The position numbers and the translations under genes are program-made. Shown here piece after piece: positions 36,469 through 45,350 of a stretch of DNA of 64,000 nucleotides (position 1 is its first letter; each line of letters starts with the position of its first letter). This DNA is from Neobacillus rhizophilus (GTDB taxonomy: Bacteria > Bacillota > Bacilli > Bacillales > Cytobacillaceae). The stretch is taken from assembly GCF_018343535.1 (NCBI RefSeq), contig NZ_JAGYPF010000004.1, forward strand, positions 207,666 to 271,665, in the 5' to 3' direction. Below the pieces are notes generated by a model. It saw nothing but the letters and a program-made list of their open reading frames with translations, did not search any database and had not been told where the DNA came from.

Positions 36469-37533
36469 ATGACAAATCACAAAAATGAAATGAGCTTTGG
36501 TCTATTTTTCCTGAATTCAAAATCACCTTTTAAATCGGAAGACGAAGAATTAAGAAACGGTTTGGAGCAAATCAAAGTGGCAGATGAACTTGGGTTCCAC
36601 AGCGCTTGGATGGCAGAACACAATGCCAGAGACTACGGGGTCGTCACTTCTTCAACCGTTTACTTAGCTGCTGCTGCGGCCCAGACTAAAAGAATTAAAT
36701 TAGGATCTGCTGTTGCCAGATTACCTTTGCACCATCCAATGCAGCTGGCTGAAGAAATGACTTTAGTTGACGTTATTAGTAACGGCCGCTTATATGTGGG
36801 GGTTGGAAAAGGGTATGACAAATTAGAATTTGATGCTTACAATGTGGATTTCGATGAGAGACATGCTAGGTTCGAAGAATCTCTAGATATTTTAAAGGCA
36901 GCATTAACCAATCCGAGGATTTCTTATTCAGGTCAATTTTTTAACTTCAGTGATATTCCAATTAACCCAAGGCCAATTCAACAACCCGGCCCTCCCCTCT
37001 TCGTGATGGTTTCTCAAAATGACGCGTCCATTATCAATGCTGCGAAGGACGGCTACTCGTTTGTATTAGGCGGAATCAAAAACGATGACACTCTTCATAA
37101 AATCAGTTTATACCGGGAAACGGCCCTTGCTGCTGGATACTCGGAGGATTATGTAAATGATGCAATGGCCCGTTCAGGTAAGCTCCTTTTCGTATATGTT
37201 GCTGAGACTGATGAACAGGCGTATGAAGAATTTAAGGAAGGATTAATGTGGTATATGTCTGAACGAGATAATCGTCCGGTGTTCGGAGTGGTTCAGCGGG
37301 ATAAAGTGCTTGATTATAATGAATTCCTTAAATCTGAAAACGCGATTGTCGGCTCTCCTGATAAAGTTCGAAGAGATATTGAAAAATTCCAAAAGGAAAC
37401 AGGGCTGAATAATATTATTTGTTGGATGAATATCGGCGGTCAGCCTAATGATCGGGTGATTAAATCGATGAACTTGTTCTCCAAAGAGGTAATGCCTTAT
37501 TTCTGCAATGTAGAAACCTACCAAAAAATTTAA
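36469..37533 (+). CDS. Luciferase-like (LLM-class) flavin-dependent monooxygenase
   Basis: 354 residues, bacterial luciferase TIM-barrel. Typical segments: SFGLFFLNSK start, EQIKVADELGFHSAWMAEHN, LGSAVARLPLHHPMQLAEE, DVISNGRLYVGVGKGYD and a C-terminal IVGSPDKVRRDIEKF. Family members use FMNH2 supplied by a separate reductase to oxygenate ketones (type II Baeyer-Villiger enzymes), alkanes, sulfonates or aldehydes. Two candidate reductases lie at 42870 and 43414. In this context ketone-to-lactone oxidation is plausible, but the substrate is unproven. Leads the operon continuing into TRAP genes. Confidence 0.88.
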   Translation: MTNHKNEMSFGLFFLNSKSPFKSEDEELRNGLEQIKVADELGFHSAWMAEHNARDYGVVTSSTVYLAAAAAQTKRIKLGSAVARLPLHHPMQLAEEMTLVDVISNGRLYVGVGKGYDKLEFDAYNVDFDERHARFEESLDILKAALTNPRISYSGQFFNFSDIPINPRPIQQPGPPLFVMVSQNDASIINAAKDGYSFVLGGIKNDDTLHKISLYRETALAAGYSEDYVNDAMARSGKLLFVYVAETDEQAYEEFKEGLMWYMSERDNRPVFGVVQRDKVLDYNEFLKSENAIVGSPDKVRRDIEKFQKETGLNNIICWMNIGGQPNDRVIKSMNLFSKEVMPYFCNVETYQKI

Positions 37534-37686
37534 AGTCGTTGCTGGAATAAACGCAAAATAGAAGGATGCAGCAAGATAGGGGCTGTCGGAAAATTCAGAT
37601 GGAATGATTGGAACCGGAAGGCCCCTTTTGAAGCATCCAATCTTTCCCTTATTGATTAAGAATGAATAGAAAGGGGATTTGGTACA

Positions 37687-38145
37687 TTGTTTGATAAAAT
37701 CATTAAATATATAACGGACATTAATAAATGGATTGCTTATGTCGGCCTCTTGCTGATGGTGGCCCTTGTATTTTGTTTCTCTGTATCAAGGACGATCGGT
37801 GTTCCAATTATCGGGGATATAGAAATTGTTCAATTTCTAATGGCTGTCATCATCTTTGCATCCCTGGCTTTTACAGAATCGACAAATTCCCACATTTCCA
37901 TAGGAATATTAACCGAGAAATTTCCTCAATCCCTGCAAAATATATTGGGGATTATTGGGAAGTTGATTACATTAGTTTTCTGCCTGGTCGTAATCTGGGT
38001 CTTTATACAAAAAATGGAATACTCAACGACATCCTTGCTCTTAAAAATTCCTTTATATCCTTTTAAGTTTTTATTGGTCATCGGTTTTGCAGCCTGGTGT
38101 TTGGAGCTGATCAAAAAATTATTCAATAAAAAATTTATAGATTAG
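37687..38145 (+). CDS. TRAP transporter small membrane subunit (DctQ)
   Basis: 152 residues with four membrane helices in the DctQ pattern (NKWIAYVGLLLMVALVFCFS, then SRTIGVPIIGDIEIVQFLMAV). It starts at TTG with an AAAGGGGA site about 10 bases upstream. It is followed at once by DctM. The solute-binding partner is encoded at 26253 under a different sigma-54 promoter. Confidence 0.85.
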   Translation: MFDKIIKYITDINKWIAYVGLLLMVALVFCFSVSRTIGVPIIGDIEIVQFLMAVIIFASLAFTESTNSHISIGILTEKFPQSLQNILGIIGKLITLVFCLVVIWVFIQKMEYSTTSLLLKIPLYPFKFLLVIGFAAWCLELIKKLFNKKFID

Positions 38146-38185
38146 TTTAATTTGCCTCAAGGTTTATATAAAGGAGTGATAAACG

Positions 38186-39496
38186 TTGTCCATAACTACT
38201 GTAAGCATGATTGTCATAATCGCGGTTTTTGTCCTGATGTTTCTCCGGGTGCCTATCGCTGTCTCGATGGCCGTACCTGCCTGTTTGGGGATTGTTTATT
38301 TAAAAGGATGGGAAACCCTTTTTTCTGTTGTTAATACCAATGTTTGGGAACAAAGCTTTTCTTATACGTTAAGTACAATTCCCCTATTTGTTCTGATGGG
38401 ACAGTTACTATATTATTCGGACCTGACAACGGAATTGTTCACGGCCTTCCGGAACTGGCTCAACCAATTAAAAGGCGGATTAGGTATTGCCACAGTCGGG
38501 GCTTCCGCCATGTTCGCTGCCGCTTCCGGTTCCAGTTTGGCCACTACCGGGACGATGGGAGTCATGGCAGCCAAAGAAATGTTAAATGCTGGATATAGCA
38601 AAAGCTTAACAGGGGGTTCCATAGCAGCCGGAGGCACACTCGGAATTTTGATTCCCCCAAGTACAATGTTTATCGTCTATGGAATGATGACTGAACAATC
38701 GATTGGGAAACTGTTAATTGCAGGAATTATTCCCGGGATTCTCCTAACTCTTTTATTTATGCTGGCGATTTCAATCGCTATATTCATAAATCCAAACCAT
38801 CATATAAAGACGAAAGAAGAGGAAAAGATAAGCTGGAAAGAGAAGTTTAGCTCTCTAAAACCTACTATTTGGATCGTCGTTTTGTTTATTATCGTTATTG
38901 GCGGAATGTATGTAGGATTTTTCAGTGCTACAGAATCTGCAGGAGTCGGTGCTCTTGGTGCGTTTGCAATTGGCTTTATGCGCAGGAAATTAACAAAGGA
39001 GAAAATAACGGCTACTGTTTATGAAACGATTAAAACAACAGGATTTATTTTTGCCATAGTCATGGGGGCATTTATCTTAAACTACTTTTTGATGATTACT
39101 AGAGTTCCGCAGATGATATCGGACTTCCTTTTCGGGAGAGATTTATCCGCAACGATGATTTTTGTCCTTATTATTTTAATGTACATGGTCCTTGGTTGTG
39201 TCATGGACTCCCTCTCAATGGTTGTGGTTACGATTCCCATTATACTCCCGTTAGTAGAAGCGCTTGGGTTTGATTTAATTTGGTTTGGCGTCATTATTGT
39301 TTTAGTAGTGGAAATGGCCTTAATCACTCCTCCCGTGGGAATGAACTGTTATGTTCTGAATGGAGTGGTAAAAGAACTGGATTTAGCAAGTATATTTAAA
39401 GGTGCTATCATCTTTGTCATACCGATTCTCGTGTTAATAGCATTATTGTATATATTCCCTGAAATTGCTTTGTTCTTACCGACCTCGGTGAAATAG
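38186..39496 (+). CDS. TRAP transporter large membrane subunit (DctM)
   Basis: 436 residues, about 12 helices. DctM signatures include FLRVPIAVSMAVPACLGI, AASGSSLATTGTMGVMAAKE, GGTLGILIPPSTMFIVYG and the C-terminal ITPPVGMNCYVLNG. TTG start with AAAGGAG upstream. Sodium-driven uptake with DctQ and the distant DctP is expected. It is 105 bp before the regulator gene. Confidence 0.93.
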   Translation: MSITTVSMIVIIAVFVLMFLRVPIAVSMAVPACLGIVYLKGWETLFSVVNTNVWEQSFSYTLSTIPLFVLMGQLLYYSDLTTELFTAFRNWLNQLKGGLGIATVGASAMFAAASGSSLATTGTMGVMAAKEMLNAGYSKSLTGGSIAAGGTLGILIPPSTMFIVYGMMTEQSIGKLLIAGIIPGILLTLLFMLAISIAIFINPNHHIKTKEEEKISWKEKFSSLKPTIWIVVLFIIVIGGMYVGFFSATESAGVGALGAFAIGFMRRKLTKEKITATVYETIKTTGFIFAIVMGAFILNYFLMITRVPQMISDFLFGRDLSATMIFVLIILMYMVLGCVMDSLSMVVVTIPIILPLVEALGFDLIWFGVIIVLVVEMALITPPVGMNCYVLNGVVKELDLASIFKGAIIFVIPILVLIALLYIFPEIALFLPTSVK

Positions 39497-39600
39497 TTTC
39501 TCTTTGTTCAGAATATTTCGATTACAAGGTGTATAATAAATGTTGTAGTCAAAATTAGATGAAGTTTGGCAAAGTAAGGGGAATCTTGGGAGGAAAGAAA

Positions 39601-41508
39601 ATGGCAAGACTTATTATATCAGGTTCATCGCCATTGGACGACTTAATTAAAAGGGCAATAGAAAAGAAAAATAGGACGATAAAAGGGCTTGTCATTGAAT
39701 CAATGGTAGGTCAGCGTATTCTTGATAACAAGAATGTCATCAGTAATGAAGATGTTGTTATTTGTGGTCCAGCAATTTATAAAGTGTTTAAAGAACAAAA
39801 TTTGCTCGGGCAAATAGTTCCGATCAGGCTGCAGGTCAATGATCTCCTGAATGCCCTTCAAAAGGGATGCCAACATAGCGATGAAGTCAACTTAATCAAT
39901 TTTAAAGATTATATAATTGATCAAAATATAGAGCAGCTTGAATCGCTCTTTAAAATTAGGATTCACCAATATACGTATGAGACATGGAATGATGCCGAGA
40001 CCATCATTACTCAGCTAAGGGAAAATCATCAATCTGTTGTAATTGGTGCAGGGCTGATTACAGGACTCGCAAAAGAAAATGGAATGCATGGAATTGTCTG
40101 GTACGGAGAAGAAAGTATTAATCTGGCAGTTGATATTGCTTTAGGTATTCTAAATGCCCGTTTCGAAGAAAAAAGAAATTCTCAAAGAGAAAATTACATT
40201 ATGGAGAATTTTAATGAAGGAGTAATTATATCCAGCGATACTGGACATATAGTCAATGTCAACCGCAAAGCCACTGGTCTCCTTGGAATCGAGGAAAAAG
40301 ACCTGCGTGGATTACACGTAAAAGAAATTCTTGTTGATACAAAAGGTATTGGTAATACTGAATGGAAAAAAGGGATAAAGGAACAAATTGTCTCCTTTAA
40401 AGACAAGAATTTCTTGCTGAGTACATTTCCGATTGTTGTAGACCATCATTATGATGGGATGGTCGGCATCTTTTCCGATATTAATGCCGTTCAAGAAAGC
40501 GGAAACAGAATAAGACGCAAAATGTATAGCAAACCCAATACGGCCGAATACCAATTTGAAGACATCGTTGGTGCAAGCCAAGGAATAGTAACCACTATCA
40601 AAAAGGCAATCAAATTTTCCCGGACCGATTCCAATGTTTTAATTCTTGGGGAAAGCGGTACAGGGAAGGAATTGTTTGCCCAAAGCATCCACAATAAAAG
40701 CTACAGAAAAGACCAGCCCTTTATTGCCATCAACTGTGCTGCTGTTCCTGATAACCTGCTTGAATCTGAATTCTTCGGATATATTGAAGGGGCGTTTACG
40801 GGAGCAAAAAAAGGGGGAAAACCAGGACTCTTTGAAAAAGCCCATAATGGGACTGTGTTCTTAGATGAGATTGGAGAAATCCCTTTAAGCATGCAGGCAA
40901 AACTTCTTAGGGTTCTCCAAGAGAAAGTGGTCATGCGTGTAGGCAGCACGACCCCCATTCCTGTTAATGTAAGGGTTATTTCGGCAACGAATGTAAATTT
41001 GATCGACAAGGTTAAAAATAATGAATTTCGAACGGATTTATATTATCGAATTGCAGTCTTAAATTTGTTTCTTCCGCCATTAAGAAATAGGTTGTCTGAC
41101 CTTGAGCCTTTGGTGAAATTCTTTACAACGAAACACTATCCGCAGTTTGCTCGACTAATAAATGAAAATAGTAAAGAAATAGCCTATATATTGTCCGAGC
41201 ATAAGTGGCAGGGGAATATAAGAGAATTGGAAAATACATTGGAGAGAATGTTTGCTTACTTAGAACATCCTTTTATGGTTACCAGAAAAGAATTGGTAAG
41301 GAACCTCCGTGAAGCAATCGATGAAAATAGTATCGTTCTGCAGGAAGAAATAGGGGAACAAGATACATTTCAGGATGTAATCAAACAGGTAGAAAAGAAG
41401 CAGATTTATGAAGCCATTAAGGCAGCTAATGGAAGCAAAATAGAAGCTGCTAAATTACTAGGCATCAGCCGCAGTACTTTATGGAGGAAGCTAAATCAAC
41501 CTGATTAA
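39601..41508 (+). CDS. Sigma-54-dependent activator with PrpR-type N-terminal sensor
   Basis: 635 residues from the ATG at 39601, preceded by GGGAGG; a longer frame to 39559 lacks a site. Domains: PrpR_N effector domain (about 3-190), PAS (about 200-310), AAA+ ATPase (about 325-560) with Walker A GESGTGKELF near 350 and the sigma-54 contact GAFTGA near 397, then a Fis-type HTH (about 595-633, KIEAAKLLGISRSTLWRKL). PrpR_N domains bind small acids or their conjugates. It is the natural activator of the four -24/-12 promoters in 25.1-36.3 kb, and its dimer could bind the TGTTTCA-N4-TGAAACA sites. A TATAAT at 39532 may serve its own promoter. Confidence 0.93.
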   Translation: MARLIISGSSPLDDLIKRAIEKKNRTIKGLVIESMVGQRILDNKNVISNEDVVICGPAIYKVFKEQNLLGQIVPIRLQVNDLLNALQKGCQHSDEVNLINFKDYIIDQNIEQLESLFKIRIHQYTYETWNDAETIITQLRENHQSVVIGAGLITGLAKENGMHGIVWYGEESINLAVDIALGILNARFEEKRNSQRENYIMENFNEGVIISSDTGHIVNVNRKATGLLGIEEKDLRGLHVKEILVDTKGIGNTEWKKGIKEQIVSFKDKNFLLSTFPIVVDHHYDGMVGIFSDINAVQESGNRIRRKMYSKPNTAEYQFEDIVGASQGIVTTIKKAIKFSRTDSNVLILGESGTGKELFAQSIHNKSYRKDQPFIAINCAAVPDNLLESEFFGYIEGAFTGAKKGGKPGLFEKAHNGTVFLDEIGEIPLSMQAKLLRVLQEKVVMRVGSTTPIPVNVRVISATNVNLIDKVKNNEFRTDLYYRIAVLNLFLPPLRNRLSDLEPLVKFFTTKHYPQFARLINENSKEIAYILSEHKWQGNIRELENTLERMFAYLEHPFMVTRKELVRNLREAIDENSIVLQEEIGEQDTFQDVIKQVEKKQIYEAIKAANGSKIEAAKLLGISRSTLWRKLNQPD

Positions 41509-41570
41509 CAGGGTTAAATTTCTAAAAATTGTGTCTATTCATCATAAATTAGTGAAAAGAGGTTTAAGGC

Positions 41571-42449
41571 GTGAACAAAACGACGGACTTCATAACTGGA
41601 TTGACCTTTAGTGAGGATCCTAGAATCTATAATGGTTACTTATGGTTTTCTGATTTTTTCAGCAAACAGGTATTGAAGGCTGATATGGACACCGGTGAAG
41701 TTGAAACGGTTTGCCGATTGGATGACCAACCTTCAGGACTGGGTTGGCTTCCTGATGGACGGATGCTTGTAGTATCTATGCTCAATCGAAAAGTATACCG
41801 TCTAGAAACGAACGGGGAGCTAACGGAATACGCAGATCTTAATCATATTGCCACATACCATTGCAACGACATGCTCGTTGACAAAGCAGGAAGGGCATAT
41901 GTCGGAAATTTCGGAGGAAATCTTTCTGCTATAGCTAAAAAATACGGCCGGGAAGCATTGAAAAATATGGAACTGCCAACTGCTGCAATTGCTTGTATTG
42001 AGCCGAATGGAGATGTAAAGGTAGTTGCTGAGAACATGCTTTTTCCAAATGGGACTGTTTTGACTGATAACGGAAAAACAATGATTATCGCAGAAACGTA
42101 TGGAAATTGTTTGACTGCATTTGATGTAGAAAAAGATGGGACCCTTGTTAACCGAAGGACATGGGCTCAATTCGACAATATTTATCCTGATGGAATTTGC
42201 ATTGACTCAGAAGGAGCCATTTGGGCATCCAACCCTATAGAAAATGCGGTTTATCGGGTAAAAGAGGGGGGAGAAATAACAGATAAGGTTCAAACTAGCC
42301 AAAACTGTTATGCTGTCGCCCTGGGTGGAAAAGAAGGAAGGACCCTTTATTGTTGCACCGCACAAACCTCCGACCCTGTGGATGCAGTTCATTTGAAGTG
42401 CGGCAAAATTGAAACAATTGAAGTGAAAGTTCCGGCATTGAATGTTTGA
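41571..42449 (+). CDS. SMP-30/gluconolactonase-family protein
   Basis: 292 residues, six-bladed beta-propeller of the SMP-30/LRE family: SEDPRIYNGYLWFSDFFSK (metal-binding Glu), QPSGLGWLPDGRMLV, CNDMLVDKAGRAYVGNFG and FPNGTVLTDNGKTMIIAETY, with DGICIDSEGAIWAS. GTG start with AAAGAGG upstream. Enzymes of this family are Ca/Zn-dependent lactonases, so it could open a lactone made by the LLM monooxygenase. 62 bp after the regulator and probably co-transcribed with it. Confidence 0.88.
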   Translation: MNKTTDFITGLTFSEDPRIYNGYLWFSDFFSKQVLKADMDTGEVETVCRLDDQPSGLGWLPDGRMLVVSMLNRKVYRLETNGELTEYADLNHIATYHCNDMLVDKAGRAYVGNFGGNLSAIAKKYGREALKNMELPTAAIACIEPNGDVKVVAENMLFPNGTVLTDNGKTMIIAETYGNCLTAFDVEKDGTLVNRRTWAQFDNIYPDGICIDSEGAIWASNPIENAVYRVKEGGEITDKVQTSQNCYAVALGGKEGRTLYCCTAQTSDPVDAVHLKCGKIETIEVKVPALNV

Positions 42450-42533
42450 AGTATGATTTTGCCCTAACCGATTAAGGCCTTGGAAGTACCATATGAAAGA
42501 ATGAATATTTTAATAGGTTGGGAGGTACCGGTT

Positions 42534-42827
42534 GTGTTAACGACTAATGTAAACGTTCCAGACTATACCTTTCAAAAAAGTATTGAAAAGAACTTTGGAA
42601 TCAATCGCGGGATTTACAACAGAATTGATGAATGGTTTTTCGAACAGGGGATACAGGATGTAATGACAAGAAGGCAAGTCATTGTCGAGTTTTCCAACTT
42701 TGTTGTTGAATCAAAGATGAAAATGGGGACATCAGCAAGAACACGGTTTGGACATGGAGGTCTTGTGAAAAGACTAAATGATTTTTGGAATGTCAGACCT
42801 TTCGTCATTGAGGAAGCTATTAAATAA
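42534..42827 (+). CDS. Hypothetical protein, 97 aa
   Basis: GTG at 42534 chosen because GGGAGGT lies 7 bases upstream; the frame extends to 42480 without a good site. The 97-residue product is mixed helix, with RIDEWFFEQGIQDVMTRRQV and a basic loop SARTRFGHGG. No signal peptide. Between the lactonase-type gene and a flavin reductase, so likely part of the catabolic operon. Family not recognised. Confidence 0.65.
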   Translation: MLTTNVNVPDYTFQKSIEKNFGINRGIYNRIDEWFFEQGIQDVMTRRQVIVEFSNFVVESKMKMGTSARTRFGHGGLVKRLNDFWNVRPFVIEEAIK

Positions 42828-42869
42828 TCGATTTTTTATAAAAAATATGCTGAGAAGGAGAATTATGAG

Positions 42870-43370
42870 ATGACAAAAACCACCGAAAGAGCATCTATTT
42901 TTAAAAAAATAATGGGGCAATATCCGACTGGAGTAACCATTGTGACAACGATGGATGAAAACAAGAATCCCGTTGGTTTAACCGTCAATTCCTTTGCTTC
43001 TGTATCCATCGACCCTTTAATGGTGCTTTGGTGCATTGATAAAAGGTCATCCGCGTTAAACGCATTTTTACAAGGTGGAAAATATGCCGTGCACACCCTC
43101 GCTGTAGATCAGGCAGAGGCATGCTGGGCGTTTGCAGGGAAAGAAAAAGACCGTTTTTCAAAAGTACAATGGGAAACTTCTTCAAATGGGCTGCCAATCA
43201 TAAAAGATTCCTTAGGAATTTTTGAATGCAAAACAGTCAATAAAATCGATGCCGGTGACCATTTTATCCTTTTAGGCGAAGTAATCGACCTATTCGTTAA
43301 CGAAAAAGAACCCCTATTATATTACAATCGGAATGTTGCTGGAATTCCTGCAGATTGGCCAAATCAATAG
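42870..43370 (+). CDS. Flavin reductase (HpaC/RutF-type)
   Basis: 166 residues, FMN-binding split-barrel. Opens FKKIMGQYPTGVTIVTTMDE, then GLTVNSFASVSIDPLMVLWC and the C-terminal GDHFILLGEVIDL with YYNRNVAGI. It reduces FMN or FAD with NAD(P)H for a partner monooxygenase, most likely the LLM protein at 36469. AGAAGGAG ribosome site. Confidence 0.9.
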   Translation: MTKTTERASIFKKIMGQYPTGVTIVTTMDENKNPVGLTVNSFASVSIDPLMVLWCIDKRSSALNAFLQGGKYAVHTLAVDQAEACWAFAGKEKDRFSKVQWETSSNGLPIIKDSLGIFECKTVNKIDAGDHFILLGEVIDLFVNEKEPLLYYNRNVAGIPADWPNQ

Positions 43371-43413
43371 AATCTCTTTTCGCTAGATTATTGACTCTTA
43401 GGGGGGGAATGAA

Positions 43414-43962
43414 ATGAAAATTTTAGGGATATCAGGAACTGTTGTCGGGAGTAAAACAGCGATTGTGATCGGAAAAATCTTAGATACAATGAAAATCCAT
43501 AATCCTGAGTTGAAAATAGAATTTTTGGATCTTAGGGATTATCAAATTGAATTTTGTGACGGCCGTCCAATCTCCAATTACACTGGTGACACCAAAAAGG
43601 TAATTGACCAAATGATGGGGGCGGACGGATTTGTATTCGGAACCCCTATTTTCCAAGGTTCATTTAGCGGTGCATTTAAAAATTTAATTGATTTAATTCC
43701 ACCGGCAGCATTCAAACATAAAGTGATGGGGTTCGTGACGACTGGAGGAAACCAACAGCATTTTCTAGTAGCCGAAAATCAGTTAAAACCGCTTGCTGGG
43801 TATTTAAATGGGTACGTCGTACCAACTACCATTTTTGCCCATAACAGCCAGTTTAATGATAAAAATGAAGTAGAAGATGTGGGACTATTGGAATGCATTC
43901 GTGAATTTAGCCAGCAATTTTGTTATATGAGTGAAGGTTTAACGGGAGTCAAGCAAAACTAA
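43414..43962 (+). CDS. NADPH-dependent FMN reductase family protein (SsuE-like)
   Basis: 182 residues, flavodoxin-like fold: LGISGTVVGSKTAIVIGKIL (phosphate loop), then MMGADGFVFGTPIFQGSFSGAFKNLIDLI and GFVTTGGNQQH. SsuE/MsuE-type proteins deliver FMNH2 to LLM monooxygenases. With a split-barrel reductase directly upstream the island has two candidate suppliers. AGGGGGG precedes the ATG. Last gene of the island. Confidence 0.87.
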   Translation: MKILGISGTVVGSKTAIVIGKILDTMKIHNPELKIEFLDLRDYQIEFCDGRPISNYTGDTKKVIDQMMGADGFVFGTPIFQGSFSGAFKNLIDLIPPAAFKHKVMGFVTTGGNQQHFLVAENQLKPLAGYLNGYVVPTTIFAHNSQFNDKNEVEDVGLLECIREFSQQFCYMSEGLTGVKQN

Positions 43963-43973
43963 TGAAAAAACAA

Positions 43974-44168
43974 CTAAATCAATAAATCAACCTTCGCACC
44001 AAAAATGAGTGCTGTATCATTGGCTTTATTGAGCTTGGAATATAATAAATTAAAATAGCTTCTATCTATTAATAAGCTTGCCCTAGCCGGGGCAATGTAA
44101 CTGGACGCAATATTTTCGGCGGATGTCATGCCGCAGAGTTGATATTTGCGTGAATCAATGCCGGACAT
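43974..44168 (-). CDS. Unrecognised 64-aa frame, probably a 3' gene relic
   Basis: Reads on the minus strand with protein-like composition (MSGIDSRKYQLCGMTSAENI then ASSYIAPARASLLIDRSYFN) and a clean stop. There is no ribosome site, and the frame upstream of the first ATG looks continuous in style (DKYMSG-like). It may be the C-terminal part of a lost gene. Family not recognised. Confidence 0.3.
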   Translation of the reverse strand: MSGIDSRKYQLCGMTSAENIASSYIAPARASLLIDRSYFNLLYSKLNKANDTALIFGAKVDLLI

Positions 44169-44356
44169 GTACTTGTCTACGATCTATGATGTCAATACTT
44201 TTGCCAACCGAATTTAAATGATGAAGTAAATTAAAACTTAAAGTTCTTGTTATAAACTATTTAAATTTTAGGAGAATAAAGTGTAAAAGTGTGGGCAGCC
44301 AATTAAACAAATATGGCTGCCCATATACATTACATACTGAATTACATTACATACTG

Positions 44357-44554
44357 AATGGATTTGGGCTTGTAGGAACGGGAGCGGGGGCCATCTTCTG
44401 TTTACGAAATGATTTATCGATGAAATCATTCTTAATTGCGAAAGATGTATATTTATATGCACAAGAAGGGTTCGAAATTAAGATTAAAAACGGATGGTTC
44501 GAGGAACCCCCACAAATGGAGGACCGTGCCCGGATTATCAATAATGGAAATTGA
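44357..44554 (+). pseudogene. 3' remnant of a DUF3231-family gene
   Basis: The frame NGFGLVGTGAGAIFCLRNDL, then SMKSFLIAKDVYLYAQEGFE and IKIKNGWFEEPPQ, is the C-terminal end of DUF3231 proteins (..AxDGxxIMIxNGWxEQPPQ). Upstream the frame runs into a GGGCAGCCA/TGGCTGCCC hairpin (44293-44322) and has no start, so most of the gene is gone. Confidence 0.65.
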
Positions 44555-44632
44555 ATAAAGAGATGGACTGAAAGCGCAAAATAAAGCTAGTGTCGGTTCG
44601 CCGATACTAATTTCAGTGTGGGGGGAGTTAGT

Positions 44633-44752
44633 TTGAATATACTTCGTTTGTTTAATTTGGTTATTACATTCGTGATCAAGGTTAGATTCTTTATAAAAAT
44701 GGTAAAGAACATGAGGCTAGACCATTTAATAAGAATGCCCATCCTAACATAA
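44633..44752 (+). CDS. Possible 39-aa basic hydrophobic peptide
   Basis: TTG start with GGGGGAG 6 bases upstream; begins MNILRLFNLVITFVIKVRFF and ends RLDHLIRMPILT. A short amphipathic or membrane-active peptide is conceivable, but it could be chance. Confidence 0.3.
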   Translation: MNILRLFNLVITFVIKVRFFIKMVKNMRLDHLIRMPILT

Positions 44753-44881
44753 CTTAGTATGTAAAAAACTATCGATTTCCACATTGTCCAAAAGGTAAGC
44801 ACATTCCTGTGTTTGCCTTTTTTGTCTTATCATTCTATATGGCAGGGCAGCTAATTATCTTGATGACAATTTGAAAAAATA

Positions 44882-44930
44882 GAAGTGCCAAGGACCCTTT
44901 TAAAGAATATATCACGCATGGCACTTCATG
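44882..44930. repeat. Hairpin of the GTGCC...GGCAC type
   Basis: AGAAGTGCCA (44881-44890) faces TGGCACTTCA (44919-44928). Related in its arms to the GTGCCTGGCAC element at 21243. It also ends close to the Spo0E-like gene stop and may act as its terminator. Confidence 0.5.
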
Positions 44931-44936
44931 CTTGAA

Positions 44937-44965
44937 TGATGCATTAGAACCGTCCCCATGCATCA
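44937..44965 (-). repeat. 29-bp GGGGACGGTTCT repeat overlapping a stop codon
   Basis: Perfect-ended copy: TGATGCA, TTAGAACCGTCCCCA, TGCATCA. Its TTA at 44944-44946 is the minus-strand stop of the Spo0E-like gene, and its body encodes that protein's last residues. Confidence 0.92.
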
Positions 44966-45204
44966 TAACCTAACCGGACGATTTTATAGGTGCTTTTATG
45001 TAGAAAGAGTAAATAATCAATGTAATCATTTATAGGGTTAAAACGTTTGGGTTGTGATAGTAATCTGTTATATTCATTTAAAAGGTCATCTAGCTCTTGA
45101 CTGCAATAAATGGTTTCTTCACTATCAAGTCCCTTTGACATCCCTATTTGAATCATCTCGGCTCTTTTATTACGTATAGCTTCTGCTAATTGTGCTTGTC
45201 CCAT
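44944..45204 (-). CDS. Spo0E-like aspartyl-phosphate phosphatase
   Basis: 86 residues. Two helices carry the Spo0E signature: AEMIQIGMSKGLDSEETIYC then SQELDDLLNEYN (the SQELD motif). Such proteins dephosphorylate Spo0A-P and delay sporulation. The C-terminal YDAWGRF is encoded by the 29-bp dispersed repeat, which also supplies the stop, so the protein has an added tail beyond the usual 50-60 residue core. The ATG has a weak upstream site (GGGGTGTG). Confidence 0.85.
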   Translation of the reverse strand: MGQAQLAEAIRNKRAEMIQIGMSKGLDSEETIYCSQELDDLLNEYNRLLSQPKRFNPINDYIDYLLFLHKSTYKIVRLGYDAWGRF

Positions 45205-45350
45205 TGCAAAAACACACCCCGAAAATGTTTGTTTAATAATTAAATTAACACAAAAAGTATTATAACATTTTCAGACTTCCGTAGAACGTTTTCGATAAAA
45301 CAAGGTATAAAAAGATAAAAAGCGACGAAATTCATCGACTTTCGACGCAC

